The notes under the pieces are model-generated. The model did no database searches. It was not told where the DNA came from and saw only the letters and a list, made by a program, of their open reading frames with translations. A stretch of 44,279 nt of DNA from Synechococcales cyanobacterium CRU_2_2 (lineage in GTDB: Bacteria; Cyanobacteriota; Cyanobacteriia; PCC-9006; JAAUQQ01): assembly GCA_012034805.1 (NCBI GenBank), contig JAAUOP010000026.1, positions 1 to 44,279 on the forward strand, in the 5' to 3' direction. Made by a program: the position numbers and the translations under genes. This document shows positions 23,890-32,507 of this stretch, one piece after another. Positions within the stretch are counted from its first letter, which is position 1. Each line of letters begins with the position of its first letter.

Positions 23890-25911
23890 ATGTCCTCCTC
23901 CAAACAACTTCTCCTCAGCGTCGCCCGAAAATACCCGTTGCGGATCTTCTTCAGTATCGTGTTTGGATTCTCAGGAGCCGTGTTTAACGGCATTGGTACG
24001 ACGCTGATCGTGCCCGTGTTGCTATCCTTAATTGGCCAAGAAGCGTCCTTAGAGGGAGGACCACCACTCTTGCAGAAAATGCTTGCCCCCTTTGAGGGGA
24101 TTGCGGGCGACTCGCGTCTGCTGCTGATGACCGGCGCAATTATTGTGTTGATTTTTCTCAAGAGTGCGACGAATTATGGCAGCACGTTAGTGTCGAATAC
24201 CCTGGCACGCCGAGTCACCTCAGATTTTCAAGAGCAGGGGCTGAAGTTGATCCTAGATGTGGATGTGGAATATTTTTCCAAGATGCGCATCGGTGACTTG
24301 ATGAACCGCCTCGGTGGGGAGATGAACCGGGCCACGCTAGCGGTGACTGGGGCGGTGCAGTTGTTTACAGCAGTGGCAACAGTTGGTGTTTTTCTGGCAA
24401 TTTTGATTTATTTATCACCCCAAATTAGCATTGCCACGACGCTAATTTTTCCACTCTCTATTTTGCTCAATCGAGGTTTGCTGAGCAATTCTAAGCGCTT
24501 TGGCAAACGCCTATCTCTGATTAACAATCATTATTCCAGTGGCCTAGTCGAGTTGATTGGCGGGATGCGGCTGGTGCGTTCTACGGGGAACGAAGGGCGT
24601 GAATACAGCCGCTTTACCCAGATGATTAAAGACCGCGAGAGCATCGATTTTTGGGCCAAGGCCAACACCGGTATCATTGGCCCCTTGGCTGAGTTTGTCA
24701 ATATTGTGGCGTTGTTTGCGATCGTCTTCATCAGTCGAATGATGTTCGCCGATCGCTTAGATGTGTTAGCAACTATCTTGCCGCTCTACATGATTTTGAT
24801 TTTCCGCATGTTGCCCTACCTGGGTCAAGTCAATGCGGCGCGGGATGCGTTGGCCATGGCTTCATCGCCCGTCGAGGTCGTCAACGACATGCTGCGGCGT
24901 GACAACAAAACCTTTATGGAGAATGGCGATCGCCCCTACACTCGCCTCACGACCGGCATCCATTTCAAAAACCTCAGCTTTGCCTACCCCACCAGCCAAG
25001 ACCTGATTTTGCGTGGCATTGATCTGACTTTGCCTAAGGGGACAACGCTGGCCCTGGTCGGTTCTTCCGGCGCAGGCAAATCAACCTTGGCGGATCTCCT
25101 ACCTCGATTTTATGACCCGAATGGCGGCCAGATTTTGCTCGACGGTGTCGATTTGTGCGACTACAATATCCAGTCTGTCCGCCGCGCCATGGGCATTGTT
25201 AGCCAAGAAACGTTTTTGTTCAACAACACCCTGCGCTACAACATTACCTACGGCAGGCCCGACGCCAGCGATCGCGACATTCAATCCGCGCTAGAGCGGG
25301 CCAATGCCTGGGAATTTATTACCAAAATGCCCGAGGGACTAGAAACCAAGATTGGCGATCGCGGCATCATGCTTTCGGGGGGGCAGCGCCAGCGGTTGGC
25401 GATCGCCCGCGCCCTGCTTCAGGATCCCGATATTCTGATTTTGGACGAAGCCACCAGCGCCCTCGACACCGTGTCCGAGCGTCTGGTACAAGAAGCCCTC
25501 GACGAACTGAGCCGCGAACGCACCACCCTTGTGATTGCCCACCGGCTTTCCACCATTCGCAATGCACACCAGATCGCCGTGTTGGATCAAGGCAAGGTAG
25601 TCGAATTGGGGAATCACGACCAGCTCCTGCGCCAGGATGGCCTCTATAGCCAGCTTTGCGCCATGCAGTTTGCCCAGAGCCACGCGGAAAAAGCAGAGGC
25701 AGCCCGTGCTCCCGAGGCCAATCTGACTGAAATGTCCTACGCAGCTCGCTCAACGCTCAATTCGATGATTGGTTCCTTGGGGTTGCTAGCTGAAGATCTA
25801 GTCGATACTGCTGAGGAGCGCAACGAGCTGTCGCGGGAGGCCTATGCGTCGCGATCGCCGTGCTCAAGCAGCTCGAATCCCTGGAAGAACAGCGTTCTTA
25901 GGAAGGTGTGA
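23890..25911 (+). CDS. MsbA/HepA-type ABC exporter with C-terminal helical extension, 3' end frameshifted
   Basis: This is a half-transporter of 673 residues as read, with a six-helix membrane domain (about residues 15-330) and a nucleotide-binding domain: Walker A GSSGAGKST, signature LSGGQRQR, Walker B ILDEATSAL, switch His in VIAHRLST. It resembles cyanobacterial HepA, which exports polysaccharide or glycolipid material, and follows a glycosyltransferase gene. After the ATPase comes an unusual tail (about residues 610-653) with SYAARSTLNSMIGSLGLLAEDL. At about 25850 a base seems missing beside a HIP1 site; restoring it gives AIAVLKQLESLEEQRS and a stop at 25899-25901 instead of 25911. The substrate is not known. 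Confidence 0.85.
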   Translation: MSSSKQLLLSVARKYPLRIFFSIVFGFSGAVFNGIGTTLIVPVLLSLIGQEASLEGGPPLLQKMLAPFEGIAGDSRLLLMTGAIIVLIFLKSATNYGSTLVSNTLARRVTSDFQEQGLKLILDVDVEYFSKMRIGDLMNRLGGEMNRATLAVTGAVQLFTAVATVGVFLAILIYLSPQISIATTLIFPLSILLNRGLLSNSKRFGKRLSLINNHYSSGLVELIGGMRLVRSTGNEGREYSRFTQMIKDRESIDFWAKANTGIIGPLAEFVNIVALFAIVFISRMMFADRLDVLATILPLYMILIFRMLPYLGQVNAARDALAMASSPVEVVNDMLRRDNKTFMENGDRPYTRLTTGIHFKNLSFAYPTSQDLILRGIDLTLPKGTTLALVGSSGAGKSTLADLLPRFYDPNGGQILLDGVDLCDYNIQSVRRAMGIVSQETFLFNNTLRYNITYGRPDASDRDIQSALERANAWEFITKMPEGLETKIGDRGIMLSGGQRQRLAIARALLQDPDILILDEATSALDTVSERLVQEALDELSRERTTLVIAHRLSTIRNAHQIAVLDQGKVVELGNHDQLLRQDGLYSQLCAMQFAQSHAEKAEAARAPEANLTEMSYAARSTLNSMIGSLGLLAEDLVDTAEERNELSREAYASRSPCSSSSNPWKNSVLRKV

Positions 25912-25990
25912 CAAATCTCAATCGCCTGGGCACTCTACGTCTACATAGATTCAGATTTTGTGCACGTTCAGCTTTGAACAGCAGGTTTCC

Positions 25991-27199
25991 ATGCCCATCG
26001 TTGCAGGCAATTATCAAATTTCGAGCCCATTGGCACCCGAGCAGCTTGCACAACAGTTCCAGGCCGTGATGCGATCGCCCCAACACGGCATCCTCTCCCT
26101 GCACAACTTGACGGGGGAATGCCTCGGCAGTCTAAGCTTTCAAGCCGGTCGTGTGCTTTGGGCCACGGGCGGTCAGCATCGCTGGCGGCGCTGGCAGCGA
26201 TTGACGAAGCAATTTTGCCCAAACCTAGACACAAGCCAGCAGCCGTTCACGCCCTCTCGCAACCACAATTGGGAAACCGAAGCTCTGATCACCGCCATTC
26301 AGGAGCAACGGTTATCGGTTGAAATTGCAACCCGATTCTTGGAACAGAGCGTCGTTGAAGCGCTGTTTGACATGTTGCAGAGTGCTGGTGCGATCGCCAA
26401 AATTTCCCTCAGCCTGAATGAGACGGCCTCCAGTCCTGGGGGCGACATTCTCAGTCTGCCAGATCCCTTAACCCGCCTTCACCTCGCCCAGCAGTTCTGG
26501 GAAGCCTGGTCTGTAGCTGGGTTGGCTCCCCATTCCCCCGACTTAGCTCCGAGCGTACGCAATGCCGCTGCCCTACAACAGCTTAGCTCTCCCCAGACGT
26601 TTCAGATGCTCACTTCGCTGCTCCAAGGCCAAGCGAGCCTGCGCGAGCTGGCGGTGTTGATGCAACAGGATTTATTGCTGTTAACCAAAACCCTGGTAGC
26701 CTATACCCAGTGGGACTTGATTGACTTGAATGCGAGCGCCGATGCCCCACCCCCACCCCCTGGGAGCACTGCCGCGACACCCTCCTCCAGTACCACCCCA
26801 GCAAGTGACGACGACGCGCCCTTAATCCTCTGCGTCGATGACAATCCCAAGGTCTGCGAAATGCTGGGAAAAATCCTCGCCAGTGCAGGCTACCGCTATG
26901 TCAGTGTTCAGGATTCGCTCCAGGCACTGCCAGTTTTGCTCGAACACAAGCCCGACCTAATTTTCTTGGATTTGGTCATGCCCGTTGCCAGCGGCTACGA
27001 AGTCTGCTCCCAAATCCGCCGCATTTCCGCCTTCCAAGACACCCCTGTGGTGATCTTGACGGGAAACGACGGCATTATCGATCGCATTCGCGCCAAGGCC
27101 TCTGGTTCCACCGACTTTCTTTCCAAGCCCCTGGACGTCCAAAAAGTATTATCGACCATTCGTCTTTACCTCCCCGATCGTGTGCCCGCCAGCGCATGA
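25991..27199 (+). CDS. pixG: PatA-type response regulator (PixG-like)
   Basis: PatA-type regulators consist of an N-terminal PATAN (DUF4388-like) domain and a C-terminal receiver domain, and act in cyanobacterial phototaxis signalling. From the ATG at 25991 the protein has 402 residues; a TTG at 25958 is possible. Residues 1-80 match PATAN (GILSLHNLTGECLGSLSFQAGRVLWATGG-type pattern). A Pro/Ser/Thr linker (ADAPPPPPGSTAATPSSS) follows. The receiver domain has DD in LCVDDNP, phosphoacceptor Asp in FLDLVMP, Thr in LTG and Lys in LSKPLD, all intact. It starts the cluster pixGHIJL-cheW, and position and architecture favour PixG over a lone PatA homologue. Paralogous Pil and Hmp operons share the plan. 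Confidence 0.85.
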   Translation: MPIVAGNYQISSPLAPEQLAQQFQAVMRSPQHGILSLHNLTGECLGSLSFQAGRVLWATGGQHRWRRWQRLTKQFCPNLDTSQQPFTPSRNHNWETEALITAIQEQRLSVEIATRFLEQSVVEALFDMLQSAGAIAKISLSLNETASSPGGDILSLPDPLTRLHLAQQFWEAWSVAGLAPHSPDLAPSVRNAAALQQLSSPQTFQMLTSLLQGQASLRELAVLMQQDLLLLTKTLVAYTQWDLIDLNASADAPPPPPGSTAATPSSSTTPASDDDAPLILCVDDNPKVCEMLGKILASAGYRYVSVQDSLQALPVLLEHKPDLIFLDLVMPVASGYEVCSQIRRISAFQDTPVVILTGNDGIIDRIRAKASGSTDFLSKPLDVQKVLSTIRLYLPDRVPASA

Positions 27200-27269
27200 G
27201 TCGCGAGCTCAAACCCCTGAGTGTTTCCCTACCTTTGCTTCGATTTTTATCCTAAAAGATCCTGACCCC

Positions 27270-27635
27270 ATGAATACCGCACTATTGGTCGAAGACAGTA
27301 TCACCGAAGTTGAAGTCATTACACGTTATCTGACCCAGATCGGGTTGAACGTCGTTCGGGCTGGAAGCTGTGAAGAGGCCAAAGAACGACTCATTCAAGG
27401 CACGCCCGACCTGATTATCCTGGATGTGATTTTGCCGGGACAAAGTGGATTTGAACTGTGTCGCGAACTCAAGAGCGATCCGGCTACCGGCAAGATTCCG
27501 GTCGTTATTTGCTCGACCAAGAACACCGAAGCCGACAAGCTTTGGGGAAATTTGCTTGGGGCCGATGCCTATTGTCCTAAGCCCGTTGATCAGCAGGAAT
27601 TTGAGCAAATTGTTCGCCAGTTAGTCAAGGTTTAG
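27270..27635 (+). CDS. pixH: CheY-like response regulator (PixH-like)
   Basis: This is a single receiver domain of 121 residues from the ATG at 27270 (MNTALLVEDSITEVEVI). Phosphoryl site residues are Glu-Asp in LLVEDS, Asp in IILDVILP, Ser in VICSTKN and Lys in YCPKPVD. The first acidic pair is ED rather than DD, as in many Pil/Pix CheY proteins. It probably receives phosphate from the hybrid CheA encoded downstream. The 3' end is duplicated: an 11-bp unit containing the last codons and stop is repeated at 27623-27644. Confidence 0.88.
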   Translation: MNTALLVEDSITEVEVITRYLTQIGLNVVRAGSCEEAKERLIQGTPDLIILDVILPGQSGFELCRELKSDPATGKIPVVICSTKNTEADKLWGNLLGADAYCPKPVDQQEFEQIVRQLVKV

Positions 27636-27646
27636 TCAAGGTATAG
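27623..27646 (+). repeat. 11-bp duplication covering the pixH stop codon
   Basis: AGTCAAGGTTT (27623-27633) is followed by AGTCAAGGTAT (27634-27644) and AG. The gene's final VKV-stop is thus copied just beyond the real stop, 4 bp before the pixI start. Confidence 0.75.
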
Positions 27647-27650
27647 AGTA

Positions 27651-28268
27651 ATGCTGCAATCCTTCGAAGCTTGGCCTAGCCAACAATCCCTTTCCCTCAC
27701 AGACTGGATGAACCAGGGAACTGGGGTCGCATCCTCTAACTCGGTTTCCCGAACCCTTGGGGTAGCAGGGACACATGCGATCGCAAACCCTGTAGATGCC
27801 CAGCGCTTTTTGAGGTTTTCCCTGAACGAGGCCACCACAGCCCTGTTGCCCCTCGACAGTATTCAAGAAGTCTCGCAAATCCCATATCGAGGACTTTTAC
27901 CGGTGCCCGAAATGCCGGATGCCGTGCTGGGCGTCGCCAGTTGTCGCGGTGCCATTGTGTGGCTTGTGGAATTGGCCAAGCTCATCGGTGTCGTGGCTCA
28001 ACCCGAGTTCTCTGGGCTAGAGCCCTCGCGGCAATTGGCCTCGTTCTTGCTCCAAACCATCACGATTCACGCTGAAGGTCAAAGCCTGGGGCTTGTGGTT
28101 CCCTGTGTGATGGATATTGAGCACCATGACGCCCAGAGTCTTCGGCCACCCCATGCAGATCTGTTCCCCGCCCACCTGGTGCCCTTCCTCGCAGGTTACC
28201 TCGACGAATCCTGTAGCCCAGTCTTGAGTGCTTCTGCCCTGATTGAAACGCTGCAGATGCAACATTAA
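27651..28268 (+). CDS. pixI: CheW-like coupling protein (PixI-like)
   Basis: CheW proteins link the chemoreceptor to the CheA kinase. The 205-residue protein has an unstructured N-terminal part, then a CheW fold from about residue 65: RFLRFSLNEATTALLPLDSIQEVSQI, VLGVASCRGAIVWLVELAKLIGV and GLVVPCVMDIEHH match the characteristic blocks. The conserved receptor- and kinase-binding GV-x-NxRG-type loop reads GVASCRG here. It lies 15 bp after pixH and 21 bp before pixJ on the same strand, so it belongs to the operon. Confidence 0.87.
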   Translation: MLQSFEAWPSQQSLSLTDWMNQGTGVASSNSVSRTLGVAGTHAIANPVDAQRFLRFSLNEATTALLPLDSIQEVSQIPYRGLLPVPEMPDAVLGVASCRGAIVWLVELAKLIGVVAQPEFSGLEPSRQLASFLLQTITIHAEGQSLGLVVPCVMDIEHHDAQSLRPPHADLFPAHLVPFLAGYLDESCSPVLSASALIETLQMQH

Positions 28269-28289
28269 CTCCTAGATCACTCGCCACCC

Positions 28290-31200
28290 ATGAAACTCTT
28301 CCATCGCAACCGCCCCGAATCTTCTGAACCCTCCCAAATCCCCAACTCCACACCCGCTCAAGAGGCCCAGGACAAGGCCGATCCCCTCCAAGAAGTTTTT
28401 GTCTATGAAGAAGAAGATCTGTTCTTGGCACAGACTCCATCGTCTCTCTTATCTATGACACCGACTTCCCCTGCGAGCGAGGAGCCGTTGCAAGTAGAAC
28501 CCACTCCTCGTAATTACGTACAAAACTTGCGCCTCCACGGAGGTTCTACTGCAGCTCATCATCCAGTCGATCACCCAGTCGATCACCCAGCCGATTACCC
28601 AGCGAATCACCCCAGCGACACCCACTCGGCATCGGCTTCTACCCATCCCAACCAGAGCAGTCAAGGATATCCAGACATGGCAAGCGGCAACTACAACGGC
28701 AAGTTTATTACGATTCCCTACTCCTTGCTACCGGCTCGCGGCCAGAGTGACACGGTGGGCCAGACCTCCGCTCAGACGGCAGCGGTAGATTCCGATCCGT
28801 CTAGTTCACAGGCTGTTTCCGGCATCGACGAAGCCGTAATTACAGCCGTGGAACAGCAGGTGAGAAACAATATTGTGACGGCAGGCCAAGCGGAACTGAA
28901 GCAGAGTCGCCAAAAGCTTCAGAATATTGCCTGGGCGATTCGAGAAGGGGACGATCGCCGATCTGTGCTCAAGGCCGCAGTCTCAAAAACCCGAGAAGCC
29001 TTGCAAGCCGATCGCGTGATTTTCTACCGCTGTACGGCACCAGAGCAGGGGTTAGTCGAAGCTGAATCTCTGGGCAGTGGTTGGACACCTTCGCTTGATC
29101 AGTATTTGCCACTGCTGTTCTTTGGCGGTGAAACCCTCGAAGACTATCAAACAGATCAAGTCTACGCCTTCACCCGTAGCCAGAATGCGGAGTTTTCGCC
29201 CTATCAGCAGCAGCTGATGGATCAGTACCAAGTTAAGGCCAGCTTGGCCCTGCCGGTGGTGTTGAATGATAAACCTTGGGGATTTTTGGTCGCCCATCAG
29301 TGTGGCCAATATCGCCAGTGGCACGAGTCTGAGATTGACTTGATTTATCAGGTGGTGACCGAGATTCGTCTGAAGCTGCAAGCGGTGGAGTTTGAGCATG
29401 AATTCCAGCAGCAGGTGGAGCACGGTGCGGCCCTGGTTAAGGTGATTCAAAAGATTCAGCAAGCCGAGGGCGTTGAGGGTATTTTCCGTACGGCGACCAC
29501 TGAAATTCGCAGGGCTTTGAATTGCGATCGCGCCGTCATTTACCGGTGCAACGAAGACTGGACTGGTCGCGTCGTCGCCGAAGCGGTGGGCAAAGGCTGG
29601 GTTTCAATCCTCAAGGAACAAGAGCGCGATCAGGCGTTTTGCAGCGACATCTTGCCGGACAATTGTTCCTTTGTAAATCTCTATCCCGACGACGAGCAAG
29701 TCATCACCTTCGAGAAGGACAATGCGCTGCTGCGGGAAACCCAAGGCGGTCAGTTTAATCAGGGAGTTCCCTTTCGCAAAGTCGATGATGTCTACGCCAT
29801 GGGGTTCTCGGATTGCTATATCGAAACCCTAGAGAAATTCCAATGTCGAGCCTATATCCACGCGCCTATTTTCCAGGATGGTAAGTTCTGGGGCATCCTT
29901 TGCGCTTACCAAAACAGCGGCCCTCGCAAGTGGAGTATGGGCGAAGCGAACCTGATGGTGAACCTCACCACACCGCTCAATACGGCTCTTCAGCAGACTC
30001 GCACCGTGCAGCAGGTCAAGGCCCAGGCCGAGCAGCTCTTGGAGTCGGCCCAACGGGAGCAATTGGTCAGTAGCATTGTGAGTCGGATTCGCCAGAGTTT
30101 GAACGTTGAGCAGGTTTTTCGAACCACAACCCAGGAAATTCGCCGCTTTTTGAAGTGCGATCGCGCCGTCGTCTACCGCTTCAATGCAGACTGGACAGGT
30201 GAATTCGTTGCAGAATCGGTTGGCCCTCGCCTCAACTCAATTTTGGGCCAAGGCTTTAGCGCCGAAATGGGCAATTGCCATAGCCTAACTAGCCTACGTC
30301 CAGGCGGAATCCCCACCAATAGTCGGGATGTGCGGGTGGCCCAAGAAAGCCTCAGCCAAGGCCGTGACTATACCCGCTGCGGCTTCTTCTTGGATGATGT
30401 GGAAGCCCATGATCTGGCTGGAGATTTTCTCGATGCCATGGAGATGATTGGCGCGCGTTCCTATGTGATGTCTGGCATCTTTGTGGGTGGCAAAATTTGG
30501 GGGATGCTGGCGGTTTATCACGGTAGCCCTTACCACTGGCAAGAGTCCGATCGCCAACTCATAGCCCAGGTGGCAGAACAATGTGGCGTGGCCCTGCAAC
30601 AAGCGGAGTATGTCGAGCAACTCAAAACTCAAACGAGGAAGTTGCAAGAGTCGGCTGAGCGCGAACGTTCCGTGGCAAGCTTGATCAACCGCATTCGGGA
30701 GAACCAGAAGGCTGATGCGGTGTTTCGCACGGCGACCCAGGAAGTACGTCGGTTGTTGAATTGCGATCGCACCATCATCTATCGCTTCAATGAAGACTGG
30801 AGTGGTGAAGTTGTGGCCGAGTCGGTCGGAGCGGGCTGGATGGCGCTGCTGCAACTCCAGGCCCAAGACTCATCCCTCAAGCAAGAGCTGATGGCTTCGG
30901 ATGACTGTGTTGTCAAGTATTATGGCGATCGAAACAATGAGGCAGGTAGTCCCAGCAACACTATCAAGTCTATTCTTAGGCCCAATAATGGCGAACTGTT
31001 CAAGCAAGATACCTATCTGCGCGATACCAAAGGCGGTGTCTATACCCAGGGTGAACGCTTCCGCCAAGTTGATGACGTCGAGGCGATGAACTTTGCCCCT
31101 TGCTATCAGCGAACCCTAGAAAAATTCCAGTGCAAGGCTTATCTGAACGTACCGATTTTCCAAGGCTCCAAGCTCTGGGGCCTGATGGCAGCCTACCAAA

Positions 31201-32348
31201 ACGATGGCCCGCGCCAGTGGGAAGAGGCCGATGCCAACCTGCTGCTGCAAATTGCGCCCCAAATGGGCTTGACCTTGCAGCAGGTGGAATACCTCGAGCA
31301 GCTAGAGCGGCAGTCCTTGGAACTCCAGGCTTCCGCAGAGCGCGAGAAGGCCGCCAATAGCGAAATGCAACTGAAGGTGGTCAACTTGCTGCGAGCGGTG
31401 CGTCCGGCCCTCGAAGGTGACCTAACGGTTCGAGCTCCGGTGACTGAAGATGCGGTGGGCACGGTTGCGGATGCCTACAACAACACGATTCAGGCACTGC
31501 GACAAATTGTTACCCAGGTGAAGGATGTCGCCCAAAGGGTTGGCAGCACTTCCGAGGAAAGTAGTGTGGCGATCGCCCAACTCTCCGAGCAGTCCCAAAC
31601 GGAGAAGCAAGCCATCCAGCAAGCCCTGGGCGAAATCCAGAGCCTACGCAGTGCCACGGATGCAGTCGCAACCAATGCCGCCAAGGTAGAAGCCGCTGTT
31701 CAGCAAGCCAACCAGGTCGTCAAACAGGGTGACTCTGCCATGAACCGTACCGTGGATGGCATCATGGCCATCCGCTCAACGGTGTCTGAGACGAGTAAAA
31801 AGATCAAGCGCCTGAGCGAATCGTCCCAGAAGATTTCTCGGGTGGTTAGTTTGATTGGTGACTTTACGACGCAGACCCAGCTGCTGGCACTGAATGCGGC
31901 GATCGAAGCCACCCGAGCCGGTGAATATGGTCGCGGTTTCGCAGTGGTTGCTGATGAGGTACGCTCCTTGGCTCGCCAGTCTGCTGAAGCCACCACCGAA
32001 ATCGAAAAACTCGTCCAGGAGATCCAAGCGGAAACCAGTGCTGTGACCCAGGCGATGGACACTGGCATTGATCAAGTGGTGAGTGGTACAACGCTCGTCA
32101 ACGAGACCCGCGCTAGCTTGACTGAAATCGTTGCGGCTACGGCCAAAATCAGTGACTTTGTCCAGGGCATCACGGACTCCGCCACCACCCAAACCAAACA
32201 GTTCCAATCCGTGGAAGCCACCATGAACAGCGTGACTCAATTGGCGACCCAGTCCTCCGAAAACTCCCTTGAGATTTCGGCCTCCGTCAAAGATCTCGTG
32301 GTTACGGCCCAGGATCTCCAGTCCAGAGTAGGTAAGTTCAAGGTTTAG
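28290..32348 (+). CDS. pixJ: Soluble four-GAF methyl-accepting chemotaxis protein (PixJ-like)
   Basis: The 1352-residue protein has a low-complexity N-terminal region (residues 1-205, including 12-bp repeats giving [20 protein letters not shown]), four GAF domains at about 218-365, 390-570, 600-770 and 805-1000, a HAMP-like segment (1028-1080) and an MCP signalling domain with [28 protein letters not shown]. No membrane helix is visible, so it should be cytoplasmic. GAF2 and GAF4 keep a Cys at the canonical bilin position followed by Tyr (FSDCY, Cys509; FAPCY, Cys938) rather than the usual Cys-His; GAF1 and GAF3 lack it. Light sensing is possible but unproven. Its stop codon is tandemly duplicated downstream. 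Symbol by operon position. Confidence 0.85.
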   Translation: MKLFHRNRPESSEPSQIPNSTPAQEAQDKADPLQEVFVYEEEDLFLAQTPSSLLSMTPTSPASEEPLQVEPTPRNYVQNLRLHGGSTAAHHPVDHPVDHPADYPANHPSDTHSASASTHPNQSSQGYPDMASGNYNGKFITIPYSLLPARGQSDTVGQTSAQTAAVDSDPSSSQAVSGIDEAVITAVEQQVRNNIVTAGQAELKQSRQKLQNIAWAIREGDDRRSVLKAAVSKTREALQADRVIFYRCTAPEQGLVEAESLGSGWTPSLDQYLPLLFFGGETLEDYQTDQVYAFTRSQNAEFSPYQQQLMDQYQVKASLALPVVLNDKPWGFLVAHQCGQYRQWHESEIDLIYQVVTEIRLKLQAVEFEHEFQQQVEHGAALVKVIQKIQQAEGVEGIFRTATTEIRRALNCDRAVIYRCNEDWTGRVVAEAVGKGWVSILKEQERDQAFCSDILPDNCSFVNLYPDDEQVITFEKDNALLRETQGGQFNQGVPFRKVDDVYAMGFSDCYIETLEKFQCRAYIHAPIFQDGKFWGILCAYQNSGPRKWSMGEANLMVNLTTPLNTALQQTRTVQQVKAQAEQLLESAQREQLVSSIVSRIRQSLNVEQVFRTTTQEIRRFLKCDRAVVYRFNADWTGEFVAESVGPRLNSILGQGFSAEMGNCHSLTSLRPGGIPTNSRDVRVAQESLSQGRDYTRCGFFLDDVEAHDLAGDFLDAMEMIGARSYVMSGIFVGGKIWGMLAVYHGSPYHWQESDRQLIAQVAEQCGVALQQAEYVEQLKTQTRKLQESAERERSVASLINRIRENQKADAVFRTATQEVRRLLNCDRTIIYRFNEDWSGEVVAESVGAGWMALLQLQAQDSSLKQELMASDDCVVKYYGDRNNEAGSPSNTIKSILRPNNGELFKQDTYLRDTKGGVYTQGERFRQVDDVEAMNFAPCYQRTLEKFQCKAYLNVPIFQGSKLWGLMAAYQNDGPRQWEEADANLLLQIAPQMGLTLQQVEYLEQLERQSLELQASAEREKAANSEMQLKVVNLLRAVRPALEGDLTVRAPVTEDAVGTVADAYNNTIQALRQIVTQVKDVAQRVGSTSEESSVAIAQLSEQSQTEKQAIQQALGEIQSLRSATDAVATNAAKVEAAVQQANQVVKQGDSAMNRTVDGIMAIRSTVSETSKKIKRLSESSQKISRVVSLIGDFTTQTQLLALNAAIEATRAGEYGRGFAVVADEVRSLARQSAEATTEIEKLVQEIQAETSAVTQAMDTGIDQVVSGTTLVNETRASLTEIVAATAKISDFVQGITDSATTQTKQFQSVEATMNSVTQLATQSSENSLEISASVKDLVVTAQDLQSRVGKFKV

Positions 32349-32392
32349 TGTTCAAGGTTTAGCATTCAAGGCTTGGCGTTCAAGGTTTAGCG
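32337..32392 (+). repeat. Four 14-bp repeats spanning the pixJ stop codon
   Basis: TTCAAGGTTTAGTG and three variants follow at 32337-32350, 32351-32364, 32365-32378 and 32379-32392. The first unit encodes the last codons and the stop TAG of pixJ. The following copies lie between pixJ and pixL. Confidence 0.9.
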
Positions 32393-32507
32393 CGCTAACT
32401 TGAACCGTCAAGCTGGAGTCACCTCGGCACTGCCGATTGGCAGTGTCGGACAATCTCTACTCACATCTACTCCGACCCCGTTCCGCACTTTTCCTCTCCT
32501 CGCAGCC

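Noticed and set aside
29664..30907. DxCF-type second cysteine in PixJ GAF domains
   Set aside because: Cys459 and Cys873 lie 50 and 65 residues before the canonical cysteines, whereas the known pairs are about 28 apart.
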